Source: JBDROU01 sp043809745 [NCBI: bacterium]
GTDB lineage: Bacteria; Elusimicrobiota; JBDRMW01
Direction: 5' to 3'
DNA: 52,777 nt
Assembly: GCA_043809745.1 (NCBI GenBank)
Contig: JBDROU010000037.1
Span: 1-52,777 of the forward strand
Shown: positions 35,262 through 43,840 of the stretch, in pieces
How positions within the stretch are numbered: position 1 is the first letter of the stretch
How the letters are laid out: each line of letters begins with the position of its first letter
Translations under genes and position numbers: made by a program
The notes under the pieces: model-generated
Told to the model about the DNA's origin: nothing
Database searches by the model: none
The model's input: the letters and a program-made list of their open reading frames with translations, nothing else

Positions 35262-37262
35262 TTAACAACAGCTGATTGTCTTATCAGATGTCTTTTTTGA
35301 ATTCTTACCAGCTTCGGTTGTGCTGCAGGATTCAAATAACCCAAAATGTTCTTGAAAACTGCCTGAAACCGAAAAATATTTCTCGAAACGGGTTTGAGAA
35401 AGCATCAAAGCTGTGTTGCCGCATACGCGCTCTGGTTTATTTTTGTAAAATGTATGCGAATCATCGAGCTCGAACTTAAAAGGGGATTCTGGTATCCCTC
35501 CGTTGTAAGTCGCAACATGTCCGTAATCCTCGCAGGCATCCTCAAGCCCTTTCAACTTCCACAATCGGTATGTTATAGAGCAAAAGGTAATGTTCCCTAC
35601 AAGTTTCTTTATTTCAGGATCAGTTATAGGAATCATTCTCTGGGATATAATCCTGGGATCAGTAAAACCCACCCTTTTTGCTATCCGCTCAAAATCCTTA
35701 TAATAAAGAGCGCCGCCTAAACATTCCCCGTAGAGCATGGAATTTTTCCGTATTTCGTCAGGTGAGCGTCTGTCCGCATAAACATCAGAGAAATATAGTT
35801 CGCCGCCGTTACGCAGTGAGGTGTATATCTGCTTTAATACAGCTTCTTTGTTCTCTACGAGGTTTATTACACAGTTTGATGTTACTACATCCAGAGATTC
35901 AGATTTTATATGGTTTGAAATATTTTCGAGATAATCTAATATGAATTCGGTATTCGGTTTATTGTAGCCGAATCTGGACATCTGATCGTTTAAGTGCTTT
36001 TTAGCTATGGTTAGCTGGTTCTCAGTCATATCTATCCCGTAAACAAACCCATTTTCTCCAACTAATTGAGACATTATATAACAATCCCTGCCTGTGCCGC
36101 AGCCGGCATCAAGCACGGTTAATCCTTCCATGCAAAATGGTATAGGAGAGCCGCATCCGTAGTATTTCATCTGGATTTCCTCATGTATAAGAGTTAGAGC
36201 CTTTTTTATGTGTAATGGTATGCCTTCTATTGTACAGCAGGCATCAGTCTTTAAGTCGCTTGTTTTCTGAACATCCTCCCCGTAATATTTTTTAACCATA
36301 TCAGTAACAGCCGTTTTTTTATCTTCTTTGACAAGCACCCCGTGACAGCTTGATCCCAAGTTAGCGGTGCAGGTAAAGCAATGGAGGTCAAAAGATATTT
36401 CTGGATTGAATTCCTTAAAATCTATTTCCCAAAATTTTATATTCTCGTATCCATTAATTCGCCTGCCTAACGCAAGGTTAAAATCGCAGTCATAGATGTA
36501 ACCTTCATAATCCACGGATAAAAGATGTCTGCACATGATATTAGCTAAAGTTTGAGGATTATATTTGTCTTTTAATAGTTTAATATAGTCATCAAATTTA
36601 CCGTTCTTGACCAGTGAATTCTCGAATCTGTTTATCGGGGCATTTACTATTGTAGAAAGGTTATTAAAAGTAATTCCATATTTTTCCCCAAGGATGCTCC
36701 GGTATTTTTGTTCAAGCTGGAATTGGTCTGGCGGCAGGAAATCGTCCGATGGATTATAAACCAGATCAAGCAAAAATCCGTTGTTCCCAAACCCAAGTTG
36801 ATTAAGTTTCCTAATGGCATCTATGCTGGCAGAAAAAGTTCCGGGACCGCGCTGTTGATCAGTGGTGTCTCTGAAAACATCCGGCAGCGAAGCGATAATT
36901 TTGACTTTGTGTTTTTTATATAAATTCATGTAAAAGGCATACTCGGGAAAAAGCAGTATTGTCAGATTGGTTCTTACAGAGATGTTTTTATTCGCTTTTG
37001 AAAGTTCTTGAATAAAATATTTTAAATTGGGATTCATCTCAGGCGAGCCGCCGGTGAACTCAATATTTTGCACGTCCATTTGAGCTAATTTGTAAATAAT
37101 TTTTTTTGCGGTACAGGAAGTCATGTTTCTTTTGCCGTATGGTGAAGCGTTTATATGGCAATGCCCGCAGTTCTGGTTGCATCTGTTGCCTAAATTGATC
37201 TGTATTATTTCAAGCTGTTTTCTATCGATCTTCTTGTTTAGTATCAATTGAGCTTCTTGCAT
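35262..37262 (-). CDS. arsS-arsM: ArsS-ArsM fusion: radical SAM arsenosugar enzyme plus arsenite methyltransferase
   Basis: This 666-residue protein joins two known families. Residues 1-312 are a radical SAM ArsS domain with C28, C32 and C35 in CNQNCGHCH, and the DUF3641-type C-terminal cysteines CFTCTANLGSSCHG (C295, C298, C306). Residues 322-650 are ArsM: ACCTIEGIP (C342, C343), YYGCGSP (C370), SAM motif VLDAGCGTG (383-391), SNCVINL (C464), GECLGGALY (C514) and CEDYGHVATY. By established knowledge ArsM methylates As(III) with SAM and ArsS couples dimethylarsenic to an adenosyl-type carbon toward arsenosugars. One chain could pass the intermediate directly. The C-terminus ends with two further cysteines (665, 666). 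The RBS GGGGAG precedes the ATG. Confidence 0.93.
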   Translation of the reverse strand: MQEAQLILNKKIDRKQLEIIQINLGNRCNQNCGHCHINASPYGKRNMTSCTAKKIIYKLAQMDVQNIEFTGGSPEMNPNLKYFIQELSKANKNISVRTNLTILLFPEYAFYMNLYKKHKVKIIASLPDVFRDTTDQQRGPGTFSASIDAIRKLNQLGFGNNGFLLDLVYNPSDDFLPPDQFQLEQKYRSILGEKYGITFNNLSTIVNAPINRFENSLVKNGKFDDYIKLLKDKYNPQTLANIMCRHLLSVDYEGYIYDCDFNLALGRRINGYENIKFWEIDFKEFNPEISFDLHCFTCTANLGSSCHGVLVKEDKKTAVTDMVKKYYGEDVQKTSDLKTDACCTIEGIPLHIKKALTLIHEEIQMKYYGCGSPIPFCMEGLTVLDAGCGTGRDCYIMSQLVGENGFVYGIDMTENQLTIAKKHLNDQMSRFGYNKPNTEFILDYLENISNHIKSESLDVVTSNCVINLVENKEAVLKQIYTSLRNGGELYFSDVYADRRSPDEIRKNSMLYGECLGGALYYKDFERIAKRVGFTDPRIISQRMIPITDPEIKKLVGNITFCSITYRLWKLKGLEDACEDYGHVATYNGGIPESPFKFELDDSHTFYKNKPERVCGNTALMLSQTRFEKYFSVSGSFQEHFGLFESCSTTEAGKNSKKTSDKTISCC

Positions 37263-37282
37263 GTGAATCTCCCCGGTTGATT

Positions 37283-37957
37283 TTAATAGTATATTTTCTT
37301 TAATTTTTCAGCGCTAACTCCAAATAAATAAAGGGTACGTATTAGATTATTTAAAGCTGTCGTTTTAAGCATGCCTTTGGCTGTCCATCTGCGGGATGAA
37401 GTAACAACAGACTCTTTTAATATCTTTATTCTGCCGCCTGATCTTTTTATGCTTTTCATTAATTCTACATCTTCCATTAGTGGAATCTTCTTGTATCCTC
37501 CAATCTTCTTGAAAAAGTCTTTAGCAACGAATATCGCTTGATCACCGTAAGGTATCCTGGTTATGCGGGACCTGATAGAAGTAATAAAAGCTATTAAGTT
37601 TAACCATGGATGAGATACATCAAATCCTAAATTAAAAGCACCCGCGACACAGCCGTCAGAAATAGTCTGGCTTATTTTATTAGAGGCCATTTTCGGCAAC
37701 ATTGTATCTGCATGAAGGAACAAAAGAATCTCGCCTTTTGCGTTTTGAGCTCCTTGATTCATTTGAATAGCTCTTGATGCTTCTGACCGTAAAGTTGTTA
37801 CTCCTTTTATTGATATTTTATTCAATGTATTAGCGTTGCTGCCGCCATCAACAATAATGATCTCATATTCATTGTGAGTAAAGGTGTTAATAATATGCTT
37901 TATTGTCTCGTTAATGATATTTGCTTCATCTAATACAGGTATAATTATAGATAACAT
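37283..37957 (-). CDS. TIGR04283 family glycosyltransferase (arsenosugar-associated)
   Basis: This GT2-type protein (about 224 residues from the ATG at 37957) begins MLSIIIPVLDEANIINETI and has IIVDGGSNANT near residue 35, the metal-site FLHADTMLP near residue 82, GDQAIFVAKDFFKKIGGY and LMEDVELMKSIKRSG. NCBIfam calls this an arsenosugar biosynthesis glycosyltransferase from its neighbours; the transferred sugar is unproven. The reading frame can extend to a TTG at 37999, but the ATG at 37957 fits the GT2 start and lies about 45 bases from a good -10. It is the first gene of an operon with the ArsS-ArsM fusion, 20 bp apart. Confidence 0.87.
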   Translation of the reverse strand: MLSIIIPVLDEANIINETIKHIINTFTHNEYEIIIVDGGSNANTLNKISIKGVTTLRSEASRAIQMNQGAQNAKGEILLFLHADTMLPKMASNKISQTISDGCVAGAFNLGFDVSHPWLNLIAFITSIRSRITRIPYGDQAIFVAKDFFKKIGGYKKIPLMEDVELMKSIKRSGGRIKILKESVVTSSRRWTAKGMLKTTALNNLIRTLYLFGVSAEKLKKIYY

Positions 37958-37979
37958 ATTTTGGATAAAAACAATAGAA

Positions 37980-38006
37980 TATACTTTTAAAGAAGTCAAA
38001 AGTATA
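37980..38006 (-). promoter_or_regulatory. Candidate operator palindrome at the ars promoter
   Basis: TATACTTTT (37980-37988) and AAAAGTATA (37998-38006) are perfect inverted repeats separated by nine bases and cover the -10 and start of the minus-strand operon. A repressor bound there would block RNA polymerase. An ArsR-type regulator is plausible but no such gene is in the window. Confidence 0.45.
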
Positions 38007-38030
38007 CAAATCCAGCCAGGATTATGTCAA
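38001..38030 (-). promoter_or_regulatory. Promoter of the TIGR04283/ArsS-ArsM operon
   Basis: On the minus strand TTGACA (38030-38025) and TATACT (38006-38001) are separated by 18 bp. The -10 lies inside a nine-base inverted repeat (TATACTTTT at 37980-37988 and AAAAGTATA at 37998-38006), a candidate operator covering the start site. Confidence 0.55.
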
Positions 38031-38275
38031 AATCTAATGCAGTGAGGCTTTTGTGAAAACATAGATTTATATAAGAATACTAAGATGGTATCATTATATA
38101 GTAAACTGTTCACTAAGTCAAGAAAATTTATTAAGCTTTAATTAGAAAAAATATAAATTTAAAAAAGGCTGGCGGAAATTACAATTACGGTTATAATAAT
38201 ATTGGTGTTCAAATAAATATGTAAATTAATTTAAAACCATAATTATAGTTTCATTTAGTGAAGCGGGGATCTAAA

Positions 38276-39355
38276 ATGGATTCGGAAAAAGACAATAACT
38301 CTGAAATAATTAAGAAAATGTTTGTTGAACATCACATATCGGCAATGAAGGAAATAGATAATTTAGAGAAAGAATTAAAACCTGGTGGAAAAATTAATAT
38401 AGCAGATTTAAAACAGCTAAATGCTTTGGAAATATTGTTAAAAAAAATTGAATATGGTTTTTATGTCGAAGAAAAAGCTTTTTTAAGGGATATTGTGGTT
38501 AATCTTCGTGAAAGGGTTAATGAGTTAAATTTACCTAAAATTGAGCCAAGAGATATTGAACCGCCTAAAAAGTCCGCAGTTCAATCTCAGGCAAAACTTC
38601 AGCAAAAACAGCAGATGCAAGAGTATGAACCTAAGCAGCCCGAAATTGAGGACCAACAATCAACGCAACCTGTGGCGCAGCAACAATCAGATGAGGAAGT
38701 CAAGCAGCAAGCCCAACCGCAACCAACATTACAACACTCTGCTCAAACTCAACAGCCTGAGGCTAAAAAAGCAGTTACTCAAACATTTGAGCATATGATA
38801 AAAACAAAAATTAATAAATGCAGTTTGAAAATTGTATTAGGTGATTTGGTGCAAATAGGTGTTCAGGCTATAGTAAGTCCGGATTCCACAAAATTATCAA
38901 TGGATCGCGGAGTCCCAGCTGTAATTCGTTTAAAAGGCGGAGAAAGCATCTTTCAAGAAGTTGAAGGGAAAGGAAATATTGCTGTAGGAGCATCATTAGT
39001 GACAGGAGCTGGAGAACTTCCTTTTAAGCACATCATTCATACAGCAATTACAGAAGACCTTGAAGAGATAAACCGGAATAATATGAGTAAATCAATAAAT
39101 GAGGTGTTCAGGGTAATTGATGAGCTTAAAATAGAAAGTATAGCGTTACCGGCATTTGGGACACCGGTAAGCCGATTCCCTTATGATATCTGCGCTAAAA
39201 TAATGCTTCCATTGATTATAGAAAACCTGCAGAAACGCAAGGAGTCGTCAATGAAAGAAGTCTTTATTTCACTTTTCAATAAACAATCATTTGAAAGCTT
39301 TAAGAATCAATTGGATGTGCTTAAGGATTTATATTTGCTGATAATTGATAAATAG
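38276..39355 (+). CDS. Macro-domain protein with N-terminal helical and Gln-rich region
   Basis: This 359-residue protein has a charged helical N-terminal region (about 1-95), a glutamine-rich low-complexity linker (about 97-160, with many QQ and SQ/PQ) and a macro domain (about 179-334). The macro domain has GDLVQIGVQAIVS, VPAVIRLKGGESI, GKGNIAVGASLVTGAG, FKHIIHTAI and ALPAFGTPVSRFP, typical of ADP-ribose-binding macro folds. The usual NAAN motif reads SPDS, so hydrolase activity is doubtful and ligand reading more likely. ATG at 38276 with GGGGA (38265-38269) is preferred over a GTG at 38258. The 258-bp gap upstream (38000-38257) shows no gene. Confidence 0.78.
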   Translation: MDSEKDNNSEIIKKMFVEHHISAMKEIDNLEKELKPGGKINIADLKQLNALEILLKKIEYGFYVEEKAFLRDIVVNLRERVNELNLPKIEPRDIEPPKKSAVQSQAKLQQKQQMQEYEPKQPEIEDQQSTQPVAQQQSDEEVKQQAQPQPTLQHSAQTQQPEAKKAVTQTFEHMIKTKINKCSLKIVLGDLVQIGVQAIVSPDSTKLSMDRGVPAVIRLKGGESIFQEVEGKGNIAVGASLVTGAGELPFKHIIHTAITEDLEEINRNNMSKSINEVFRVIDELKIESIALPAFGTPVSRFPYDICAKIMLPLIIENLQKRKESSMKEVFISLFNKQSFESFKNQLDVLKDLYLLIIDK

Positions 39356-39484
39356 CATTTCTAAAAGCATAATCTAACCTTAAAAAAATTCCAAAACCTT
39401 TAATCATAAAATTATAGTTAATTAAAATTTAATTGGGTGGAATCACTAAAAATATGCTAAAATATCGACAATCTGGTGGAAAAA

Positions 39485-41173
39485 ATGGAAAATATTAATA
39501 CTCCTTCTAATTTTATTAAAGAAATAATCGATCAGGATTTAAAAACAAATAAATATAAGGGAAAAGTTCATACGAGATTCCCGCCCGAACCTAACGGTTA
39601 TTTGCATATAGGACATGCAAAATCCATATGCCTAAACTTCGGTATAGCTAAAATTTATAATGGTTTATGTAATTTGAGATTCGATGATACAAATCCCGCC
39701 AAAGAGGATGTTGAATATGTAGATTCTATTAAAGAGGATGTAGGATGGTTAGGCTTTAACTGGGATGATAGGTTATTTTATGCATCGGATTATTTTGAAC
39801 AGCTGTACGAATACGCTAAGAAACTGATTAAAAAAGGCAAGGCTTATGTTTGTGATTTGAGCCCGGATGAAATTAGAAATTATAGAGGCACATTAACAGA
39901 AGCAGGAAAAAACAGTCCTTACAGGGACCGCTCCGTTGGAGAAAATCTAGATTTTTTTGAGAAAATGAAGGCTGGAAATTTCGAAGAAGGTTCTCGCATC
40001 TTGAGAGCAAAGATAGATATGTCTTCACCGAATCTTAATATGAGAGATCCTGCGCTTTATCGTATTCGAAAAGAAGCGCATCACAGGACCGGCGGTAAAT
40101 GGTACATATATCCTATGTATGATTTTGCTCACTGCATTTCTGATTCTATAGAAGGTATAACGCATTCTATTTGCACGCTGGAGTTTGAGAATAATAGGCC
40201 TTTATATGATTGGATACTTAATGAATTGGATATTCATCACCCCAGGCAGATTGAATTTGCCAGATTAAACTTAAGCAATACGGTATTAAGTAAAAGAAAG
40301 TTGATTGAATTAGTTAAGGGGAACTACGTAAAAGGGTGGGATGATCCCAGGATGCCTACTATTGCGGGTTTGAGAAGGCGCGGGTATACCCCCGAGTCTA
40401 TAAGAAGTTTTTGCGAAGAGATAGGAGTTGCCAAAGCAAATAGTATGGTTGACATAATTCTTCTAGAGAATAGTATAAGAGAAGAGTTAAATAAGAAGGC
40501 TCAGAGGGTTATGGCTGTATTAAGGCCTTTGAGAGTTGTAATTAGCAATTATCCAGAAGGAAAGGAAGAGGAATTGGATGCTGTTAATAATCCCGAAGAT
40601 TTGAGTTTAGGAACAAGGAAGGTTCCTTTTTCACGTGTGATTTATATTGAACAAGATGATTTTAGAGAAGATGCACCAAAAAAATTCTTTCGATTAACTC
40701 CAGGCAGAGAGGTTCGTTTGCGTTATGCGTATTATATAAGATGTGACAGCGTGATTAAAGATGAAAAAACCGGTGAGATAGTTGAGTTGCTCTGCATCTA
40801 TGATCCTAAGACCAGAGGAGGGGGGTCACCTGACGGCCGCAAAGTCAAAGCTACATTGCATTGGGTTTCAGCTTCACATTCGGTTAAAGTTCAGATCCGG
40901 CTATATGATCATTTATTCATGAAATCAGATCTAAATAACGTTGAAGATGGGGCTGATTATAAAGATGTTTTGAATAAGAATTCTTTGCAGATATTGGAAT
41001 CAAGTTTTGTTGAACCATATATAAAGGAAGCTAAACCTGGAAGCAGATACCAGTTTGAAAGGCAGGGTTATTTTTGTGCGGATCCAGATTCGACCGATAA
41101 AAAGCTTGTATTTAACCGGATAGCTTCACTGCGCGATAGTTGGGCCAAAATCGAGAAATCTGATATAAAATAA
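39485..41173 (+). CDS. glnS: Glutaminyl-tRNA synthetase
   Basis: This 562-residue class I synthetase has the HIGH motif ([19 protein letters not shown] at 41-44), the KMSKS-type VLSKRKL motif, DWILNEL and an anticodon-binding C-terminal beta domain ([23 protein letters not shown], key IEQDDF). It charges tRNA-Gln directly, in contrast to the GatCAB route used by many bacteria. GlnRS in bacteria traces to transfer from eukaryotes and is patchy. ATG at 39485 has GGTGGA five bases upstream; a GTG at 39476 is the alternative. A short G/C hairpin with a T-run follows the stop. Confidence 0.96.
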   Translation: MENINTPSNFIKEIIDQDLKTNKYKGKVHTRFPPEPNGYLHIGHAKSICLNFGIAKIYNGLCNLRFDDTNPAKEDVEYVDSIKEDVGWLGFNWDDRLFYASDYFEQLYEYAKKLIKKGKAYVCDLSPDEIRNYRGTLTEAGKNSPYRDRSVGENLDFFEKMKAGNFEEGSRILRAKIDMSSPNLNMRDPALYRIRKEAHHRTGGKWYIYPMYDFAHCISDSIEGITHSICTLEFENNRPLYDWILNELDIHHPRQIEFARLNLSNTVLSKRKLIELVKGNYVKGWDDPRMPTIAGLRRRGYTPESIRSFCEEIGVAKANSMVDIILLENSIREELNKKAQRVMAVLRPLRVVISNYPEGKEEELDAVNNPEDLSLGTRKVPFSRVIYIEQDDFREDAPKKFFRLTPGREVRLRYAYYIRCDSVIKDEKTGEIVELLCIYDPKTRGGGSPDGRKVKATLHWVSASHSVKVQIRLYDHLFMKSDLNNVEDGADYKDVLNKNSLQILESSFVEPYIKEAKPGSRYQFERQGYFCADPDSTDKKLVFNRIASLRDSWAKIEKSDIK

Positions 41174-41186
41174 TAATTAATTAGTT

Positions 41187-41202
41187 CCGCGGTGCGGTTT
41201 TT
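41187..41202 (+). terminator. Short terminator-like hairpin after glnS
   Basis: CCGC (41187-41190) and GCGG (41194-41197) form a 4-bp G/C stem around GGT, followed by TTTTT (41198-41202). The stem is short, so efficiency is doubtful. Confidence 0.35.
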
Positions 41203-41235
41203 AATAATAGAACAGTCGCATGAGGTTATATTGAC

Positions 41236-42201
41236 ATGTGGAAGAATTTAAAAAAACAAATATGTAACGGGTATAAAATTACCCGCGATGAAATAGATCA
41301 TATTATAGCATCACTTGACAATCAATCAGAGTTGTTTAACTTGCTGAATCTCGCATATCAAATTAGATTACGTTTCAAGGGGAATAAGGTTCACCTGTGT
41401 TCTATAGTGAATGCGAAATCCGGTAATTGCACTGAAAACTGCGCATTTTGCTCTCAGTCAAGCTTAAGTAAAGCGAAGATAGACACATATCCCTTTATTG
41501 GCGGAAAAAAGATAGATGAGGCTTTTAACAAAGCCAAAAAGAGCGGGGCGCACGGTTTTTCTGTTGTGGTGAGCGGACGTAGCATAGAAAAAGAAGAGTG
41601 TATGGAAATGGCGGAAGTAATTAAGGCGCACAAAGGGGACGATCTGTATTTTTGCGCATCTCTAGGCGAGTTGGATAAACCAGAGATAAGGAGTCTTAGG
41701 GATTCGGGTCTTAAGAAGCTGCATCATAATTTGGAAACATCCAGGAATTACTTTCCATCAATATGCTCTACTCATTCTTATGACGATAAAATCCGGACTA
41801 TACTTTCCGCAAAGGAAGAAAACTTGAAAGTTTGTTCCGGCGGGATATTCGGTCTGGGTGAGAGCTGGAAAGACCGGGCAGATTTAGCATTTGAATTAAG
41901 AGAATTAGTTGTGGATTCTATACCTATTAATTTTCTTAATCCTATTGAAGGCACTGCTTTAGAAAACAGTAGGACATTACCTCCTCTAGAAGCGCTGGCA
42001 ATAATCGCATTATTTCGTTTAATACTTTCTGATAGGGATATAGTAGTTTGTGGAGGCAGGGAGATAACGTTAAGAGATTTACAATCCTGGATATTTTATG
42101 CAGGCGCTAACGGCATGATGATAGGCGGCTATCTGACAACTTCCGGAAGGGACATATCGCAGGATATGCGGATGATTAAAGATTTGGGGTTAGAGGTATG
42201 A
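41236..42201 (+). CDS. bioB: Biotin synthase BioB
   Basis: This 321-residue radical SAM enzyme has C65, C69 and C72 in NCTENCAFCSQS for the [4Fe-4S] cluster and GGREITLRDLQ, ANGMMIGGYLTTSGR near the C-terminus, both typical of BioB. It inserts sulfur into dethiobiotin to make biotin. No other bio genes are near. The RBS GAGGT precedes the ATG. The end overlaps mnmA by 4 bp, so the two sulfur-transfer enzymes are co-translated. Confidence 0.93.
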   Translation: MWKNLKKQICNGYKITRDEIDHIIASLDNQSELFNLLNLAYQIRLRFKGNKVHLCSIVNAKSGNCTENCAFCSQSSLSKAKIDTYPFIGGKKIDEAFNKAKKSGAHGFSVVVSGRSIEKEECMEMAEVIKAHKGDDLYFCASLGELDKPEIRSLRDSGLKKLHHNLETSRNYFPSICSTHSYDDKIRTILSAKEENLKVCSGGIFGLGESWKDRADLAFELRELVVDSIPINFLNPIEGTALENSRTLPPLEALAIIALFRLILSDRDIVVCGGREITLRDLQSWIFYAGANGMMIGGYLTTSGRDISQDMRMIKDLGLEV

Positions 42202-43262
42202 GAAAAAAAGTTCTTGTCGCTATGAGCGGAGGGGTAGATTCATCGGTTGCTGCTTATTTGCTTTTAAGGGATGGTTTTGAAGTTGTGGGGGCAACTATGT
42301 GTTTCGGAATCAATTCTGATCAGGATGAGTACAGTAAACCAAAATGTTGCGGAATCCAGGCATTAGATGATGCAAAAAGGGTGTGTTACAAACTTAATAT
42401 ACCGCATTATGTTTTTGATTATTCAAAGGATTTAAAAGAGCAGGTTATTGACAAATTTTTATTGGAGTATACCCAAGGCCGAACACCTAATCCATGTGTT
42501 GAATGCAATAGATATTTGAAATTTGGGTCGCTTCTAAAAAAAGCACGATTACTGGGTTTTGATTTTCTGGCTACAGGGCATTATGCTAAAATTGAAAATA
42601 ATAATGGCAGGTTTTTATTGAAGAAAGCAAAGGATAAGACAAAAGATCAATCATACTTTCTTTACACTTTGGACAAAGATAAACTTCCGTTTGTGTTGTT
42701 CCCTTTGGCGGATCTTACAAAAAAGGAAGTAAGAAAAATTGCTTCGGAAGCCAAATTGCCGGTTGCGGATAAGCCCCAGAGCCAGGATATATGTTTTATT
42801 CCGCAGAAGAAGTATCATAAATTTTTAGACGACAGAGTAGCTGAAATTCGGGCAGGAAGGATAGTAGATAAAAACGGAAAGCAATTGGGAGAGCATAAAG
42901 GAATTGTTTATTACACAATCGGTCAAAGAAAAGGATTAAATATCAGCTTTAAGAGGCCTCTTTATGTTGTGAATGTAGATGCGAGTAAAAATGAGATAGT
43001 TGTAGGTGATAAAAAGAATCTTAACGCAAAAAAGTTTGAGGCGAAAAATATAAATATTTTGGTGAATCAGTTGCCCAGGAAAGCCTTTTGCAAAATTAGG
43101 TATGCTAGTAAAGGAGCTAAATGTGATGCGGCAGTTGTAGGCAGCAAGCTTAATATAACATTTGAAAAACCTCAGGAAGCTGTAACACCCGGCCAGTCTG
43201 CTGTTGTTTATGATGGTGAGATAGTTTTGGGCGGCGGTATAATTGATAAGGTTTATAATTAG
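42198..43262 (+). CDS. mnmA: tRNA-uridine 2-sulfurtransferase MnmA
   Basis: This 354-residue protein has the PP-loop AMSGGVDSSVAAYLL near residue 8, the first cysteine region RTPNPCVECNRYLKFG near residue 98, ATGHYAKIE, and the second catalytic cysteine in SQDICFIPQ. It thiolates U34 of tRNA-Lys, -Glu and -Gln using persulfide sulfur from IscS or a similar donor, neither present here. It starts inside the end of bioB (ATGA-type overlap). The intergenic stretch after it carries the Rrf2 promoter. Confidence 0.95.
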   Translation: MRKKVLVAMSGGVDSSVAAYLLLRDGFEVVGATMCFGINSDQDEYSKPKCCGIQALDDAKRVCYKLNIPHYVFDYSKDLKEQVIDKFLLEYTQGRTPNPCVECNRYLKFGSLLKKARLLGFDFLATGHYAKIENNNGRFLLKKAKDKTKDQSYFLYTLDKDKLPFVLFPLADLTKKEVRKIASEAKLPVADKPQSQDICFIPQKKYHKFLDDRVAEIRAGRIVDKNGKQLGEHKGIVYYTIGQRKGLNISFKRPLYVVNVDASKNEIVVGDKKNLNAKKFEAKNINILVNQLPRKAFCKIRYASKGAKCDAAVVGSKLNITFEKPQEAVTPGQSAVVYDGEIVLGGGIIDKVYN

Positions 43263-43320
43263 TTTGAAATTCTTCTTTTAGCAGCCTTACAAATAATCCG
43301 AATTTAAAGAACATTTTTGC

Positions 43321-43349
43321 TTGACAAGTAGTTTGTAAATGAATATCAT
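43321..43349 (+). promoter_or_regulatory. Promoter of the Rrf2-cysK-metY operon
   Basis: TTGACA (43321-43326) and TATCAT (43344-43349) are separated by 17 bp, about 30 bp before the ATG of the Rrf2 gene. Confidence 0.65.
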
Positions 43350-43355
43350 ACTACT
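43327..43355 (+). promoter_or_regulatory. Candidate Rrf2-type operator
   Basis: AGTAGT (43327-43332) and ACTACT (43350-43355) are perfect inverted repeats flanking the -10, 17 bases apart. The span of about 29 bp fits the dyad sites of Rrf2 dimers, suggesting autoregulation of the operon. Confidence 0.5.
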
Positions 43356-43379
43356 CATATAGGACATAAGGATAATATT

Positions 43380-43823
43380 ATGAAAATTTCTAATAAATTT
43401 ATTTATGCTGTTAAAGCTCTTGTTCATATGGCAATGCAGAAATCAAGCGAATACATATCAATTAAGGATATATCGCTGTACCAGAATACGTCATTGAAAT
43501 ATTTAGAAGCTATAATGGTTCAATTACGCTTTGCTAATATTGTAAAAAGTATAAAGGGGTCAAAAGGGGGTTATAAATTATCAAAATCTTCAGAAGAGAT
43601 TTCACTTTATGATATATATAAAATATTCGAAAGAACGGATGAGAATAGTAATTATATAGAAAAAATAAGGAAAGCTGATAATTCATTAGATTCTCTAATA
43701 ACTGAAACATTGAAAAAAGTAGATGAATCTTTTTATAAAGCATTAAAATGTGTTACAATTAAAGAGTTGGTAGAAGCGCAGGAAAAGAAGTTATTGATAA
43801 AAAACCCTATATATTACATATAA
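43380..43823 (+). CDS. Rrf2 family transcriptional regulator
   Basis: This 147-residue protein has the Rrf2 winged helix: MKISNKFIYAVKALVHMA at the N-terminus, a recognition helix around SLKYLEAIMVQLR and the wing GSKGGYKLSK. Only one cysteine (ALKC) is present near the C-terminus, so it lacks the three-cysteine [2Fe-2S] site of IscR. It sits 17 bp before cysK and metY, so a CymR-like role in sulfur assimilation is more likely than Fe-S sensing. CymR works with CysK as a co-sensor in Firmicutes; that this happens here is inference. RBS AAGGA precedes the ATG. Confidence 0.85.
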   Translation: MKISNKFIYAVKALVHMAMQKSSEYISIKDISLYQNTSLKYLEAIMVQLRFANIVKSIKGSKGGYKLSKSSEEISLYDIYKIFERTDENSNYIEKIRKADNSLDSLITETLKKVDESFYKALKCVTIKELVEAQEKKLLIKNPIYYI

Positions 43824-43840
43824 TGTACTTGCGAGGTTAA

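Noticed and set aside
35262-37262. Selenocysteine version of ArsS
   Set aside because: Some ArsS family members use selenocysteine, but here the reading frame has no in-frame TGA and the motif cysteines are ordinary codons.
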